From: Gammaproteobacteria bacterium
GTDB lineage: Bacteria; Pseudomonadota; Gammaproteobacteria; JAADJB01
Assembly: GCA_013151035.1 (NCBI GenBank)
Contig: JAADJB010000024.1
Location: 1 to 64,000, forward strand
Direction: 5' to 3'
Length of the DNA: 64,000 nucleotides
Numbering within the stretch: the stretch's first letter is position 1; every line of letters starts with the position of its first letter. Shown here piece by piece: positions 63,574 to 64,000 of the stretch. Under the pieces are notes generated by a model that ran no database searches, was not told where the DNA came from, and saw only the letters and a program-made list of their open reading frames with translations. The position numbers and the translations under genes were made by a program.

Positions 63574-64000
63574 ATGCCACCTCGTTTATTGCTCTGGCAC
63601 AGCATAACAATATGCAGCGCACTAACCAGCCCGGTCTACGCCGAAGACCTGCTAGCTACCGCACGACTGGCCCTCGCCAATGATCCGGGGCTACGACAGG
63701 CACAGTATCAGCACAATGTAACTCAACAGGCACTACCCGATGCCCGCGCCGCCTTGCTACCCGAGATCGAATTTAACCTTGATAACAGCATCAATCAGCA
63801 GGATATTATCTCGCGTGGTCTTGGTTATAGTAGCTCACAACGTTTCAATACCCGCAGTTACTCGCTGGATCTGACGCAACCACTTTATGATCCCGCCTCA
63901 TTATTAAAAACAGGCTATGCGCGGGATCAAATCACACAATCACAATGGCAGTTATCGGATACCCGACAAGCACTACTGTTACGCACCGCCCAGGATTATT
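63574..64000 (+). CDS. tolC: TolC-family outer-membrane efflux protein (partial, runs off the window)
   Basis: Open frame to the end of the window, 142 codons visible. It starts MPPRLLLWHSITICSALTSP with a signal peptide ending near VYAEDL. ARLALANDPGLRQAQYQHN, DARAALLPEIEFNLDN and SYSLDLTQPLYDPASLL are the repeat-type motifs at the N-terminus of TolC proteins. Position after the pcm-like gene is the usual one for the tolC type-I secretion and efflux channel. The 3' part is outside. Confidence 0.85.
   Translation, partial: MPPRLLLWHSITICSALTSPVYAEDLLATARLALANDPGLRQAQYQHNVTQQALPDARAALLPEIEFNLDNSINQQDIISRGLGYSSSQRFNTRSYSLDLTQPLYDPASLLKTGYARDQITQSQWQLSDTRQALLLRTAQDY

Overview
The window looks like chromosomal DNA of a free-living or symbiotic gammaproteobacterium of moderate GC. 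The evidence is gene order and family type: the def-fmt-rsmB-ntrY-ntrX-trkA-trkH block faces the dprA-smg-topA-tsaC block, and oligopeptidase A, glutathione reductase, Mpl, UbiD and UbiX are all present. A pyrophosphate-energy module (PPi-type phosphofructokinase, proton-pumping pyrophosphatase, soluble pyrophosphatase) is an arrangement known from methanotrophs and sulphur-oxidising chemoautotrophs. PEP-CTERM proteins suggest an exosortase and exopolysaccharide lifestyle. I cannot name the genus. No rRNA, tRNA, phage, IS transposase or CRISPR was seen.

Layout. 0.1-11 kb (minus): methyltransferase, TrkH, TrkA, NtrX, NtrY, DUF4390, RsmB, Fmt, Def. 11-17.2 kb (plus): LysM protein, DprA, Smg, TopA, a small unknown protein, TsaC. 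17.2-17.75 kb: an intergenic stretch holding a strong candidate for a rod-shaped, 6S-like small RNA on the minus strand. 17.7-21.5 kb (plus): HemB, DUF47, PiT, AroE. 21.6-27.6 kb: PEP-CTERM protein, gamma-carbonic anhydrase-like protein, Gor, oligopeptidase A, CheZ-like protein. 27.7-36.6 kb: UbiD, a flavin/iron-sulphur reductase, a DUF748 protein, the complete three-gene AmmeMemoRadiSam locus, a small cation efflux protein and an EEP-family hydrolase. 36.6-42.4 kb: DUF302, PurC, HemL, DedA-PAP2-LssY fusion, DgkA, UbiX. 42.5-49.6 kb: RND exporter, HIG1-type small membrane protein behind an FNR-like site, P3A proton ATPase, Mpl, membrane protein. 49.7-56.5 kb: adenylate kinase with a histone-H1-like tail, unknown protein, PPi-PFK, HppA, Ppa, phosphodiesterase. 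56.5-64 kb: second PEP-CTERM paralogue, a sigma-54 promoter with a candidate small RNA, MoaE/MoaD/MoaC, SthA, ThiC behind a TPP riboswitch, Pcm, and the start of a TolC-family gene.

The intergenic DNA carries several repeat families. Family A is a palindrome of about 130 bp (four full copies and one half copy) whose arms differ between copies yet remain complementary. Family B is a short GTAGGGTGCG...CGCACCCTAC palindrome that repeatedly sits on or beside stop codons. Family C is a GTCGGGTTACG...CGTAACCCGAC palindrome. Family D is of the ATTCCCGC...GCGGGAAT type.

The most interesting points are: the 6S-like RNA with its own terminator; the sigma-54 promoter with two upstream palindromes and a terminator about 100 bp downstream; the 48-bp lysine-rich tandem repeat fused to adenylate kinase, with a 21-nt exact match in the N-terminal extension of the neighbouring PPi-PFK; a terminator hairpin directly before the ppa ribosome-binding site; an NtrX whose AAA+ domain has lost key motifs; the AmmeMemoRadiSam locus, whose function is still unclear; and a new-looking paralogous PEP-CTERM family.
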